A stretch of 64,000 nt of DNA from Lunularia cruciata (lineage: Eukaryota > Streptophyta > Marchantiopsida > Lunulariales > Lunulariaceae). Below the pieces are notes generated by a model. It ran no database searches, was not told the origin of the DNA, and saw nothing but the letters and a program-made list of their open reading frames with translations. Made by a program: the position numbers and the translations under genes. Each line of letters begins with the position of its first letter. Within the stretch, counting starts at the first letter, position 1. The stretch covers positions 27,285,465 through 27,349,464 of the forward strand of contig OX419762.1 of NCBI GenBank assembly GCA_948567375.1. The letters run 5' to 3'. Of this stretch, positions 35,864-48,600 are shown piece by piece.

Positions 35864-37521
35864 GTTACCAAACAAATAACATTGGAAATGTGCTACTACC
35901 CATACTATTGTCAAGCACTCTCTCTTATATGAACTATAATTCACCTCTATTGAAATGTTGGAGTGACTAGCATAGGCCAACACAAACTCTTTCTCCTCAA
36001 CCTCATGTTGGGTGAGCATTGCTCCAAGTCCTAACATACTCCAATTAATATGAACCTAAAATGACCATCCTTTGATTGGTCTCCTCACAATAGGAGCAGA
36101 TGTCAACATCTCCTTGAGCTCTATAAAAGCTCTCTCCTACTCATCTCCCCAACACCACTCTTGTGTAAGCTTGGTCAGCTTTGTCAAGATCTTGGCAATG
36201 ACACTAAATCCTCTAACATAGCGGTGATAGAAGTTTGACAACCCAAGGAATGATCGCACTCTGCTCACATCTAAAGGTCAAGGAATACAAGCAATAGCCT
36301 CCACCTTGGTTTGTTGAACACCAAGTCTTCCAAGGTAGATATTGTGACCCAAATACTAAACCTCCTAGTGGAAGAACTTACACTTCCTAGGATGTAATCT
36401 GATTCTATGAGATCTCAACCTCTCAATAACCTCCAACAAATATCTCTCATGCTCTTCTATAATAGTGTTATTGACCAAAATGTCATCAATATAGCATTGA
36501 GCAAAATCCAATCCAACTAGGATCCTATCCATGACCTTCTGGAACTCAACAAGAGCATTCTTTAACCCAAATTATAAGAACGTCCATTGATATAACACAT
36601 CCTTGTTATGAGGATCAATAGTCCAAAATGTCATCTTGAACTTATCTTCCTCTCTGATTGGCAACTGATGATATCTTGTTTGAAGATTCAAAGTACTAAG
36701 ACCTTTGCATGCCCAATTGCATCAAAGATCTCCTCTAGTGTAGGCATGGCATATTGATCAATCCTAATCTATTGGTTGATAAGGATAGTAATCTTTGCAC
36801 ATCTGCCTATCTATATTGTTGCCATGTATATCCTTCTTGGTTAGCATCATTATAGCTGATGCATACTCTCCATGTGAAATCTCTACCAAACTAGCCTCAA
36901 AAAGGTCTCTACTTTGGCTCCAAATCAATGCTCTCTCCACATCACTATAGTGATAAGGACATTGGAAAATTGATGTATCACTAGTTTGCTCAATCCAAAT
37001 ACTAGGTCCTTTTAGAGCACCTAAATCCTTTATACTAAAGGCAAAACAACTTGTGTAGCTCCACAAGAACCTCCAAACTCTTCATCTTTCCTCTCTTATA
37101 AGCTTGGGTCCAAGATTTGGCTCACAAATATCCTCTATAACTGTCATATGAGTGGAAGATGTATTGACTAGCTACTACATTGGGCTCTTGGGAGCAATAG
37201 TGTCCCAACTACTAGAGGTCCCAACCTCAATGTGAAAAACTCCATCTGATCTGGCTGTTAGCTCCATACGTCCTCTAGTTGCATCCCGAGTAGACCAAAG
37301 GTGTAAACCAAGTAGATAATGCTCACATGGATGGAATCCAAGTAGACCACTCTCCCCAATATCCGGTGGTTGTGTCCCAAGAATGCCCTGTCTACTTGGT
37401 CCATTGCCCCTAACATGTGCTTGAATTGTCTTGATAGGCACAAAGCTCACAAGTGTCCGAGAAGTGATGCCCATCAAGTGCATCCTATGTTGCTCTACCA
37501 AGCCAAGGTCAAACTTTGACT
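35864..37521 (-). pseudogene. Gypsy family C, reverse transcriptase and RNase H (right half of a split element)
   Basis: On the minus strand, 37175-37543 holds sequence upstream of the polymerase. 36764-37066 has the polymerase N-terminal region (LVEISHGEYASAIMMLTKKD). A decayed stretch of polymerase follows, then RNase H at 35864-36037 (AYASHSNISIEVNYSSYKRE, then CYLFGN), cut by B copy 1. No LTR of this family was identified. The D2 LTR starts at 37522, so C is also truncated on that side. Confidence 0.7.
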
Positions 37522-38211
37522 TGTGCACCAGCTTGTCTCTCACTCAAGATGAACCTTTGATGGCTATTATGGTAGCGCATCATGGACTAAGAATGCAAGG
37601 AATCCTAACTCCATCATACTCTTCCAAGGCTACGATTCCAAAACTCAAGACATTGTTCACTAGAGAAGTCAATGAGAGAGAGATAGTTGCAAATGAAAGG
37701 ATAATGAGTACATCCTCATCCTTAGTTTATATACTTGTGAAATAGTTATGCACCAAAGTTACCAATTACTAGAGTAACTCAAGTTACTAGGCTAAAAATC
37801 AAATAAAGTCAAAAAGCCAAAGAAATATCCATACTCATGGGAATATTCTCCTAAGCTTGTGATCTTATCTTGACCCAACTATTAAGTCAAAGATTCCTTC
37901 ACATGGGCTATCTTTGGACTATAGAAGAATCCAAAACAAAAAGGCTTGTGGGTCTAAGAGTTCTCAACTCTTTTCTCAAAGTCAAACATCTAGGAATAAT
38001 ATAAAATTAATACACTAGAATCCAAAATAGTTGTGCTCATCTTTTCTACTTTCTCTAAGGTAAGATCCCCTCTATCTTAGCTATGACTTACTTTAGCTAA
38101 GCATGACTAAGGTAGAACCATCCTTTATCTCTATATAAATAATATCTCTCAAGTACTTGTAATATCAAACTAAATATCACATACCACACGCATGAAAAAA
38201 TGGGTGTTACA
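37522..38211 (-). repeat. 3' LTR of D copy 2
   Basis: On the minus strand it starts TGTAACACCCATTTTTTC and ends GGTGCACA, 690 bp. It matches the D1 LTR throughout. Confidence 0.88.
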
Positions 38212-38258
38212 TTTACCCCCCATTAAGTTTTCACTTTGTCCTCAAAGTGAATGTCTCT

Positions 38259-39934
38259 CTACCTTCTATGATACATCTTCAAATTATCATGGTTAATCCT
38301 ATCAAATTGTCTTCCTCCCAACTCCTTGACATCATAGGTGTAATTGCACCACACCTTCTCTACTATGAAAGGTCCAAAGTACTTAGGTAAAATTTTCTTT
38401 TGCACTATCTTGAATTGAATGGAATCAAACAACATTATCCAGTCACCTTCTTTGAAAGGCTCCACCTTCTTCTTGCCTTGCCTCTTTTCATAGCTCTCCT
38501 TTTGTTTCCTTTGGGCTTGCTCCACTCGAACCATAGCAACTGCTCTTGCCTCTTCCAATTCCATGAGTGGATCCTTCCTTGACTTCTTTGCATCACCTCT
38601 TGTCCTTTCTTCTATCTCCTTTGAATGCTTTCGAAGGTAGGAAGATCAAAGTGATTATTTAAGGGAGACTCAATACCATATACCAATTGAAATGGAGAAT
38701 ATCCGGTAGAAGTCTTCATGGTTGTCCTATACTCCCACAAATATGCATGAATCCTCTTGTCCCAATGATGTTTAGCCCCCTCCATTTTTGCATCTTTGGT
38801 CAACATCATGCACAAGGTTTGATTGGTTTTCTTTGCCAATCCATTGGAATTTGGCTTACAAGATGTAGTTACTATATATGTGATAGAGAAATGTCATAGC
38901 ATGGCTATAGTCATGCTTCATGTAAACTCTCCTCCTCTATTAGAAACTAACTCCAAAGGACACGCAAACCTAGTGATAATGCTTTCATAAAGAAATCTCC
39001 CAACTTCATCTTCATTCTTGTCCCTCAATGGTCTACCCTCAACCCACTTGGTAAGATAATCAATAACTTCAACAATGTACTGATTGTTCCTTGGGGTAAG
39101 ATTGAGAGGACCTACAAAATCAATTCACCACTTTTCAAAAGGTCCTAGCAATGGAATTGATCTAAGAGGTGGAGTGAAGGTAGACTTTCTAGCAAAAGCT
39201 TGACAAACATGACAAGTTTTTCAATACTCAAGACAATCCTTGAAATTCCCTCTCCAATGGTAACCTGCATCTAGAATTTTGAAAGCAGTTACCTTCTTGC
39301 AAAGTGTCCTCCACACACTAAACCTTCATGAAATTCCTTTATGAGTAGGATATATTCTTCCTTACCCACTACTCTTTGAAGTAGACCATCTGCTCCTTGA
39401 TGAAAAAGAATATCCTCCACCATTGTGTAAGGTCTAGATCTTGCTGCAAGGGCCTTCCTCTCCCTAGCATGCATCCCTTCTAGATAGTTACTTCTTGTCA
39501 CAAAATCCAAAATTGCTTTGTCCTCCATTGGAACCTCTTGAGTGACTGAGATTATCATGAGCTCCTCATCCAGGAAGGAATCATCCACTAGCTCATTTCC
39601 ATCATGATCATAGACCCTGGATAATAAATCTGCATTAGCATGTTTCTTCCTTGGTCTATCCTCAATGGTGTAGTCATACTCAGACAAGAGTATTATCCAC
39701 CTTGCTAGTCTCCCTTCCACATTAGGCTTGTTGAAGATGTACTTCAAAGTCTTGTGATTTGTGATGATGGTGGCTTTCACTCCAATCAAGTAGTGTCTAA
39801 ACTTCTTGAGACCAAAGATCACTACCAACCCTTCTCTCTTTGTGACAAAGTATTTTTTTTCTATTGAAACCATCTGCCTATTAGCATAAGCTATTGGATG
39901 ATCATGCACATCTTGGTCTAATTGACTAAGAGTG
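38259..39934 (-). pseudogene. D copy 2 RNase H and integrase
   Basis: RNase H at 39289-39934 has HPIAYANRQMVSIEKKY, VVIFGLKKFRHYLIG and YIFNKPNVEGRLARWI. Integrase sequence continues with a zinc-binding part near 39290-39350 and a decayed core. TLCMMLTKDAKMEGAKHHWD, then TGYSPFQLVYGIESPL mark the end of the core (38640-38839). FKEGDWIMLFDSIQFKIVQK and LPKYFGPFIVEKVW form the C-terminal part. No chromodomain follows, so D is not a chromovirus. Confidence 0.8.
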
Positions 39935-40676
39935 TGTAATACTCCGAGGACAAGAGAAGAGAGAAAACACAGATTGCACACTCAAACATTCGATGCCCCA
40001 AGGGAGCACCTTCTCTTTATTATATAGACAAAGAGGATCTCCTCCAAGGAAGCTCCACCATAGGATTAGGGACATAGATAGGTGACATGTCAGCAAGCTC
40101 CACCCTTGGATTACTTACTTGGATGGGTGACCTGTCTGGTCTAGGTCCTATCTGGTTGGTCAAACAAGCTTTGACCGAAGGGAATCTTTTAGGGAACCTT
40201 CCTGTAGGAATCTCAGAATCACGTGAGTAAGGTACCATTGGAAAGCTCTCGACGAGACAAAGCAGGGGGAGGGAAGGCCAGCCTTTCCTCTGTTGGGGGG
40301 GGGGGGAATCTGCACATTTTTTAGGCCTAATTCATCCATTTAGGCCTCCGAAATTGCCTTCAAAGATTTCAGGCATATTTCGGTTCCTACTCTATTAGTA
40401 GAAGTCCCCTTTTGGTGATACCTCTTTCTGATCTGTTTAGTCCATCATGTGTAACATCCTTCCAGATGTTACCAAACCAATTCTCACCTTTGAATCATAT
40501 GTCTAGCTATTGGTTCTAAGGTTCTCAAGTCTATTTCGGTTTCTGTCCTATTAGTAGAAGTACTCTTTTGGTGATACTTCTATCTGATCTATTTTGACCA
40601 TCATGTATAACATCATTCTAGATGTTACCAAACCAAATTTCACATCTAGATCATATGGCTAACCCTTGTTATTACA
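39935..40676 (-). repeat. Solo B LTR inside D copy 2, target duplication GAGTG
   Basis: A 742-bp long-form B LTR is flanked by GAGTG at 39930-39934 and 40677-40681. Removing it restores the D RNase H reading between LSQLDQ and the preceding codons. Solo LTRs arise by recombination between the two LTRs of one element. Confidence 0.93.
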
Positions 40677-40739
40677 GAGTGCATCCTATAGCTATATTAG
40701 AAGCATCAATGTAGAGGATGAAAGGCTTACTCCATTCAA

Positions 40740-41200
40740 GTTTTGGCTTACTCCTTGGTAACATTTGGACCATACTTGAGAGTAGATAACCTCCTCTCTA
40801 TCTCGTCAAGTATCAATGGTGATTTATCTGGGTCCTTCAAAACCTCCAACTTAGGTGCAAAATCCATAGCACACAAGGGATACACATCTGAATCAAATTC
40901 AAATTCAGATTCAAATTCAAATTCATCTTCCTCCATGGAAGTCTCCTCTTCCATGCTTGTGTCCACACTTGAAGCTCTTTTTTCAAAATCTGATTCCCAA
41001 TAATCAAAAGATGGTATATCTGAATGTGAAGTGTTGGGTTATTAGTCACAAGAATTGTGACTCTATGGTTTGATGGCCCAATCCTCAAGTACCCTTTGTG
41101 CCATTGATCAATTGTACGTGTTGCTCTCAACCATGGCCTCCCAAGAAGTAAGTCATAGCTTGAATCTTTCAAAGACTTGGAAAGTCATCAGATTTTGAAC
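40740..41200 (-). pseudogene. D copy 2 protease flank and pre-polymerase region
   Basis: The minus strand encodes SSYDLLLGRPWLRATRT, then KGYLRIGPSNHRVTILV, and in the next frame MDTSMEEETSMEEDEFEFES with SDVYPLCAMDFAPKLEVL. The acidic EFEF tract comes from an imperfect AAATTC-type microsatellite (about 40890-40926) that is shorter in D1. From 41290 to 41484 the sequence no longer matches D1 clearly. Confidence 0.75.
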
Positions 41201-41484
41201 TCCCAGAACTAAAACTACCACCTTGTCCATCACCCCTATTGGTTGAACTTGTTGCTTATTTGCTATGCTCACTACAAACATTGAAGGTCTTAGAGACCAC
41301 AACTGGTTTGTCATGCTCATGAGGAGCTAGGACATTGGAGTAAAGTGTACATATAGCTTATTCTAGAGTCATTATTGGTGGTGCGGTATGTAGACCAATG
41401 TACAATAGTTTGTTGCCAAATGTGTGATCTATGATTGAGTTAGAGCATCATCCAATGCTCCTATGCCATAGTTACACCCATTAC

Positions 41485-43380
41485 TGTAATACTCCAAGGA
41501 CAAGAGAAGAGAGAAAACACAGATTTCACACTAAATCATCTAATGCCCCAAAGGAGCACCTTCTTTTTATTATATAGACAAAGAAGATCTCCAAGGAAGC
41601 TCCACCATAGGATTAAAAACATAGATAGGTGACCTATCAGCAAGCTCCACCTTTTTATTACTTACTTGGATGGGTGACATGTTGGTCCTAATACTATTTG
41701 GTTGGTCAAACAAGCTTTGACTAGAAGGAATCTTTAAAGGAATCTTCTTGTAGGAATCTTAGAATCACATGGGTGAGGTACCATTGGAAAGCTCTTGACA
41801 AGACAAACCAGGGAGGAGGGTGAGCCCAACCTTTCCTGAATTGGGGAGGAGGGAATTTATACATTTTTGAGGCCTAATTCATCCGTTTAAGCTTCCAACA
41901 TTGCCTTCAAAGATTTCAGGTATATTTTGGTTCCTACACTATTAGTAGAAGTCCCCTTTTGGTGATACCTCTTTTTGATCTATTTAGTCCATCATTGTAA
42001 CATCCTTCTAGATGTTACTGACCCGATTCTCACCTTTAAATCATATGTCTAGCTATTGGTTCTAAGGTTTTCAAGTATATTTTGGTTTTTGCCCTATTAG
42101 TAGAAGTACTCTTTTGGTGATACTTTTATCATATCTATTTTTTTCCATCATGTATAGCATTATTCTAGATGTTATCAAACCAAATTTCACATCAAGATCA
42201 TATGGCTAGCTCTTGGTATTACAAACCTCTCTCCTTTTAAGACGCAACATCCTCGTTGTGCAGTTGTTCTTCAAACGCTTGTACCAACACCAATGCATGT
42301 GTCAAATTGGCAGCGGGCTCCCAGGTTGCCTCATAGAAGGGATAAAATTTTCAAGTGTACTAGATAGTCCACCTACGGATGGCAAGTACCACGCATGCAT
42401 TTTTGGAGGATACGCTCCACTTCATATTTGTTCATGCCATCAATGAGTGTTGGGACAAGGTCAAAGGTCTTGTGTGGAATGACAGTGTCCCAATTGGGAA
42501 GCATATTTGCATAGTAGGGAAACATGGAACATTGGATGGATCTTCATGTGTGGTGGTAGCTCGAGGTGATGGGTCATAGCGCCGACTTGACAAAGAATAG
42601 AAAAAGGCCCAATAAAACAAGGTCTGAGCTGACGAGGGCCAACTAATATGAATGGAACATTGGATGGATCTTCATGTGTGGTGGTAGCTCGAGGTAATGG
42701 GTCATAGAGCAGACTCGACAAAGAATAGAAAAAGGCTCAATAAAACAAGGTCTGAGCTTACGAGGGCCAACTAATGTGAGGTTGGTTGTAGACAACCACA
42801 CCTAATCCCCAACATTGAACTCCAGGTGCCTATGATGCGCATCGGCATACTGCTTCTATTGATTTTTCACAATCTGCAATCTGTGCTTGGTGCTCTCCAC
42901 CACACCTTGTTGGATTTGAGAAACAAATGTGTTGATTGGATTGACCTTGGTTGCCACCGGATAGATCTTCATCAAGCTAGAAGGTGTGAAGGGATGCTCA
43001 CCATCCATAAGGAAGAATAGAGTGACATGAGTGGATGCATTCTCCAAATTGTTGTAAGTGAATTCCACCAAGAGGAGTAGGGTGTCTCACCTCTCTTGCT
43101 CTTCTAAGGTGAAGCCACGCAACATGTCTTCAATAGTGCAATTAGCCCACTCTGTTTGTCCATTTGTTTGTGGGTGGTAAGTTATGGACATGGCCAACTT
43201 GGTTTCAAAGAAAAGTGTCTGCCAAAACAAATTGGTGAATTGAGTGCCTCTATTGATGATGAGTACTTGAGACAAACCATGGTGAGAAAATATTGCATCT
43301 AAGTATAGTTGAGCTGGTTGTGGAGCGGTCACATCCTTGGTGATAGGGTGTACATGAATCATTTTGTTGAGCCGGTCCAC
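41485..43380 (-). mobile_element. Gypsy family B, copy 3, truncated in integrase
   Basis: The 3' LTR (42223-41485, long form, 739 bp) is followed by the B pol end: decayed chromodomain, integrase C-terminus and integrase core up to about 43380, where similarity ends abruptly in the core (RLNKMIHV). A 128-bp tandem duplication (42526-42653 and 42654-42781) lies in the integrase C-terminal region. Gag, polymerase and the 5' LTR are absent. 43381-43482 matches nothing in the window. Confidence 0.85.
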
Positions 43381-43482
43381 AGGCTCAATAGCCTCATAGA
43401 TCGAGCTACCAACGATCAACAAGGCTTGGAGATACTACCAACACCTTCAATCCCTACACCCAATTTCCCCTTACCTCACTTC

Positions 43483-43915
43483 TCTAATGTAATTAGTTCT
43501 TTTACACAACTCAGATCACACTCAATAAAACTAGTACTTGATCTATCACTCAATAATTTGCCAACAATTTGGTATTGATTACAGTCTAGCTAAGAGAATC
43601 CAAATGACACTCGCCAGCATTTGTACACCATAACCAGGAACTCGAAGGCTCAACATCAGAGAAGTGAGCTCTCTAGAGTTGCACTTCAAATGTATACCCC
43701 CTTATCTCCAACCCTAATGGTTCCATTGACAACACACCTGATAGTTCAAATGGTGCAAGTGATAGTGGGCCCCACCATGTAGTCAATACACCAAACATGA
43801 AATTTGACCATCAACAAATAGTCTATGAGTAACTGCCAAAATACTCTTGACTATCAACACTACTGCTCCAAATTCAGAGCAACCTAGGTGCGATACTACA
43901 AATGGCATGACATGT
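43483..43915. repeat. Second copy of the non-coding repeat of 6468-6925
   Basis: This is collinear with 6468-6925 through blocks such as TACTTGATCTATCACTCAAT, AGAAGTGAGCTCT and TCTATGAGTAACTGCCAAAA. It lacks the flanking direct repeats of the first copy and has a single instead of duplicated TACTTGATCT block. Confidence 0.85.
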
Positions 43916-45589
43916 GTTACTTATGAACAAAATCTACTCATATACTTTCCTACTTAAGAAAAACCCCAAGTCGTGCTTGTTGTCGTCTGATTTGGCTCAT
44001 ACAAGTTATTGCAGATCGTTGGATTTTGTTCCACAAGTGAATTTTGAGTAACAATGTCAAATAACCCGATCGAGCAGGTTGTGAAACTTTGCTTAAGAAG
44101 AAAGAGGGAGATTACTGATACCTGAAAGAAACAAATTTGAAAGTAGAGCTTAGATTTAAATGAATTATCTGAAAAAGGATGAGAGATTAAGAACACAATC
44201 GAAGAAAAAGACTAAAAAAACTTGCAAAGAGAGAGAAAATGAAGGAAAGAGATTTAAAAATGTCCGAGGGAGAACCAATAAACGTGACAAGGGTTACTTG
44301 GGAATAGGAGAAAAGATTTGAGAGAAATTGGGAAAAACTGACAAGAAAGATTGTCAGTTTGAACCAGATGTTTTATGTTTTTCTAATGTGAATTAGAATA
44401 ATCCACTTATTTTACTGATTTTCTATCAAATAGAACTGTTTCTTTAATATGTTGAAAGGTTCCAATGAACCACAAATCACTAGCTTATTTAGTAATCACC
44501 AATGCTCTTGGGTTAGTGAAGGAACCAAATTACTCTTTCTTTTTTAATTGAGCTTTGTTCATATTTGAAGGTCAATAAAAGAGTCCAAAGGAAAGCATAT
44601 AATCGATTGAATACTTGTTCTTTACTAATTTATAAACTAGTCAAGAATAATGTTACATTGTGAATATATATACAACTATAATATATAATATACATATAAA
44701 TATATATAACTTATTATATAACTAATAATATATAATATATATATAACTATATATACATATAGTAAGCATTGTATTAGTGGGCATAGTAGTAGTATATAAA
44801 TATGTGTAGTAGGCATAGTAGTACTATATAGGCACTCCAGTAGTAGGAAATAGTAGGCAAATACTTGATACAAACAAAATCTTGATATTGAATAATCATC
44901 CGGAGGTCTTGCAATCAGTCAATTTTATGTAGGAGGAATGCTTATCATGATGTCCTTGACTATATATAGCTAATTTAAGTTGAAAAAAATATAGATTGCT
45001 TTTGGAGCTGTGCATTCTAATTTCCTGTTGGGTAAGCACAATAATAGTCATACATCACATAAAATGAAGGAATCTACCAGACACGAAGAGAAAGTGTTAA
45101 ATCTTGAGTTGGGCTACACTTTCTTTAAAGTAAAATTTAAAGAAAGCCTTTTGTTCGTCAAATCACATTTACAGTGATATAAGAAACATTAAATGCATTC
45201 AAGTTGATCAATAGCTCGAGTCATGCTTTGAGTCAATATGTTGAGTCAATATTATGCTTTGAGTCAATATGTTATAAAATCATAATTTCATATCGACCTT
45301 TAGCATTAGTTTTGAACTCCATGACTTCGAAAGAAAGAAGTCCTACAACATCGAGAGAGAAATAAACTTAAAAGCTGTCAAAAAAATATGTAAATGAGAC
45401 ATTCTAGATGATTCCATGATATGTCCTCTTTTTGAGTTACAATAATATATTTTGATGGTCTTATATTTTCCTGGGTAATAATAGTATAATAAACAAAATG
45501 AATCCTTTGTAGTTATTTTACGGCACCCTAATTCAAAACTTCAATACCTATCTCTTATCGTACGGCTTGAAGGATGAAGAGACCTTTAG
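43916..45589. other. AT-rich non-coding interval
   Basis: No gene or element domain was recognised. 44660-44880 is rich in TATA-type simple sequence. A short inverted repeat, CTTTCTTTAAA/TTTAAAGAAAG, lies near 45119-45147. A short duplicated GAGTCAATATG stretch lies near 45220-45270. Confidence 0.5.
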
Positions 45590-45690
45590 ATTATTATAGG
45601 AAAAGGGCAACCGTGTAGAGAACATGAAGGATGGGAGGAAGACCCCATCAACCCGCCGGACAAGGGAGAGACGAAGAAGGTAAAATGAAA
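45590..45690 (-). mobile_element. 3' tail remnant of the same LINE family as at the left edge
   Basis: The reverse complement matches 715-785: GTCTCTCCCTTGT, TTGATGGGGTCTTCC, CCCATCCTTCAT and CGGTTGCC occur in the same order. No coding part adjoins it, as expected of a severely 5'-truncated LINE copy. Confidence 0.75.
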
Positions 45691-45699
45691 CTAGAGTCA

Positions 45700-48600
45700 A
45701 AGGCTATTATTATATTATATAATTCTAGTCAATTATAGTGATTGTGGAATATTCTATAGTTCGAGAAACTGACGCATATGACCAAGTAGCCCCTACTTGT
45801 AGTGAGTGATTTGTGGAATATTTTACAGTTTCAGAAACTGACGACGCGTGGCTTTGAACAAGTAAGTAAAATAGCCCAAGTTGGCTAAACCGGTATACGG
45901 ACTCTTGCCCGGGTATGGAGTCGGTCCCCAACGCCAAAACGGGGAATCTCGACGCATTCTGTCATCGCAATGATCGTCGATAACTTGTCCGGACCTGGTG
46001 GGGCCCATCAAGACTTCAGGTCACCCCATTAGCATGTCTCGCTTTGACATTTTATATAGACTTGAATAAAACTAGATACGCCGTTTATTGTTTTATATCT
46101 TGGATTCTGCACCGAAAGAGAAAAACACGTGCTAATGTTTTTGTTACGCAGAGCAGGAGAAACTCTTCGACCGTATCGTGGACAAATGGTACTGTACTGT
46201 ACTTGTTTGTGCTCCTCGAGTTGGAGTGGATAGATAGTTGATATGATTGAAATCTGGATTAGATTTGAGAAGAGTGGTTCTTGCAACACTCCTAACTGGA
46301 CCCGAGGAGTGCTTCGGTGAACAAGCCATGATATGTGTGGAATTTAGATATCTTATTTTCTTGATGTGTGAGTGTTAATATGCTCTCCCTCTCAGTATAA
46401 ATGTCGTTTGCAATAGAAATATTGTTGTGACATGAAATCATATATATTTCAAAATTTGAATTTCCGAACTATGGTTGTAAAGCTGAAAAATATCTTGAAT
46501 GAGTTCCATATTTGGCCCTGTCTCATGTTGAGTCTAAACTACCCTCATTTGTTTGTTATCCCATTGTTTCAGGTTATGATGTTATTAGATAAATTAAAAC
46601 TCGAAAATTATTATTAAAAAGAAACATTCAATTTTAAAATTCCATGAAAAAATTAATATTCAAGTTTTTTTTAATTAATGATTTGGATTATAGATATTGA
46701 AGACGAATTATAAAGATTGAATAATTTAGCTAGCATTTAAGTTAGATCAGGAAGTTTACAGCTTGCTTTGCAAAGAAAGAATCATAGAACTAATCTCAAG
46801 TGCATTCGAAGTATATTCTATCCAATTCTTGGTTTATCTTGTCTATCCTATTTAATCTATTTGTTCTCTTTATTTTTGGTTTTCGTGTTGAGTAAGAAAT
46901 GAATTGAGTTTATTCTCTTCTTTAACAATAACTTTCAAAAGAATTACATCTATATAATAACGTTGTCCGCAAAGTCGCAAAACTCGGTTTAAATGTACAA
47001 TAGCGCCAGTTTTTACACACGTGTTGAAGCTTTTACCCAAGTTTAGCCAATCTAACAAGCAGGTGGAAAAGTACTCTCTCTCGTGAGTTTGCAGCCAGTT
47101 TGTGGCTCGCAAACGTATCATAGTCGACCGCAATTTAGAATCTACCATTAATCATCATCATGATCCTTTCAACATGCCTATCACAATCTTCAAATAATCT
47201 TCCAATTTAATCTTCAAAATTTTATTGTACCTTATCAGGAATTTGACCTTCCTATTCAATCTCAAAATCTTATTTTCCATCACGTAAGTTTCTCACGAGT
47301 TAAAATAAAATTCCGCTTCTACTTTCCAGGTAACGTTAGTGATCGGTAGCGGAAGTAGAGTGGAATTTCGATTTTCGATGCCACGCCCCACCATCTTATC
47401 CCATTCTCTGCCACTTCTTCCGACGACCGTCTTTGTCGGCCCGAGTGCACAACTTGTATACTTCTAGTAGCTCTTCTCACGGTCACGGCCATGCAGCCCC
47501 ATCAATTCGAGGAACTGGCAATGCGAGAAAAGGAGCGTTCCAGTGCTTCGGGGGATGTTCTGCCTCAGCGTGTTGCCCGGAAGAGACTCTCTCTCCCTCT
47601 CTCGGGGTGCAGTGATCCGCAGCCGATGTGGGTTGAAATTTCGGTCCCACACCACACCATCTACCCTTCACTGCCACTTCCGACGACCGCCTTCGTCGGC
47701 CCAAGTACACATGCTTGTACTTACACACACGTCACCCGGTAATGATTGTGCGACCAACACAAACGCACACACTCACTCTCACTCGCACTGCGAGGACTCT
47801 TCCCTCAGGCTTGACCCGGAAGCTTGCCATCTTTTGAGGCTTCAGGACGCTCCGTGACCCTCCACTCGACAGCAGTGATTATCGAGCCTCGACGACTTGT
47901 TGTGCTCGGCTTGTGGCTCTACTTTGATTACTCTAATGTTATTCCTAAGTGCTGGTTTCTTCAGATCTATCAACTACGTTACACATAACGCATTAAAATC
48001 GAGATTCACTTCGAAATGAGAGAACTCACTTCTGAAAATTTGAATTTACACTATTGAAGTGGAAATTCACTTGTTGTTTGCCTTCCGTGATTGCAGAGCA
48101 GAAACTGACCTCAACAGAGTTATATAACCCAAATTCCAAGCCTCATGCATCCGCAATGTGGGTATTGAGCGCCAAGCAAACTATTCTAATTAGTTTTACT
48201 AGAGAGTTCCCTGTGCGGGGCACGGACGCGGCTGAGCTCATTGTTTAAACTCCTTCTAATATAGGTATCAACGTTAAGCACAAGATGTATAGAGTTACCA
48301 AAGAAAAGGAGTGATGCAAATAAAACAATAAAAAGGACGGGGAAGATTTCATTAAATTGGACAAGAACAAAATCCAAGAGATAAGATGAGGGAAAAAATT
48401 AAGAAGCACTGCAATGAGAAGTCTAGCTTAATGAACTTGGGATATCAAAATGATAAAAGTCAAATGGTTTTTATGTTATTGAAATATTCAAACGAGCATT
48501 ATTTAGTGTGTTGTTCTCTTATCCATACATTGCACCAATAAATACTCTTTATTGAACTATAGAAACATACTAATCGATATTTCATATAAGCCAATAAAAG

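Larger units (their letters stand above)
37522..41484 (-). mobile_element. Gypsy family D, copy 2, with a polymerase deletion and a solo B LTR inside
   Basis: The 3' LTR (38211-37522) is preceded on the minus strand by the purine tract ending GGGGGGTAAA. Going upstream: integrase C-terminus (38259-38564, no chromodomain), integrase core (38612-39160), RNase H (39289-39934), a solo B LTR, the start of the RNase H region (40677-40735), then directly the pre-polymerase region (40740-40966) and protease flank (LLLGRPWLRATRT). Comparison with D1 shows that almost the whole polymerase is missing at about 40738. The 5' LTR is not present; B copy 3 begins at 41485. Confidence 0.8.

Noticed and set aside
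40857-41003. Plus-strand serine/asparagine-rich frame
   Set aside because: It is the complement of the acidic EFEF tract in the D copy 2 pre-polymerase region, which matches D copy 1 on the minus strand.
45895-45990. Possible tRNA-like GC-rich stretch
   Set aside because: I could not fold an acceptor stem with correctly placed anticodon and T-arm motifs.
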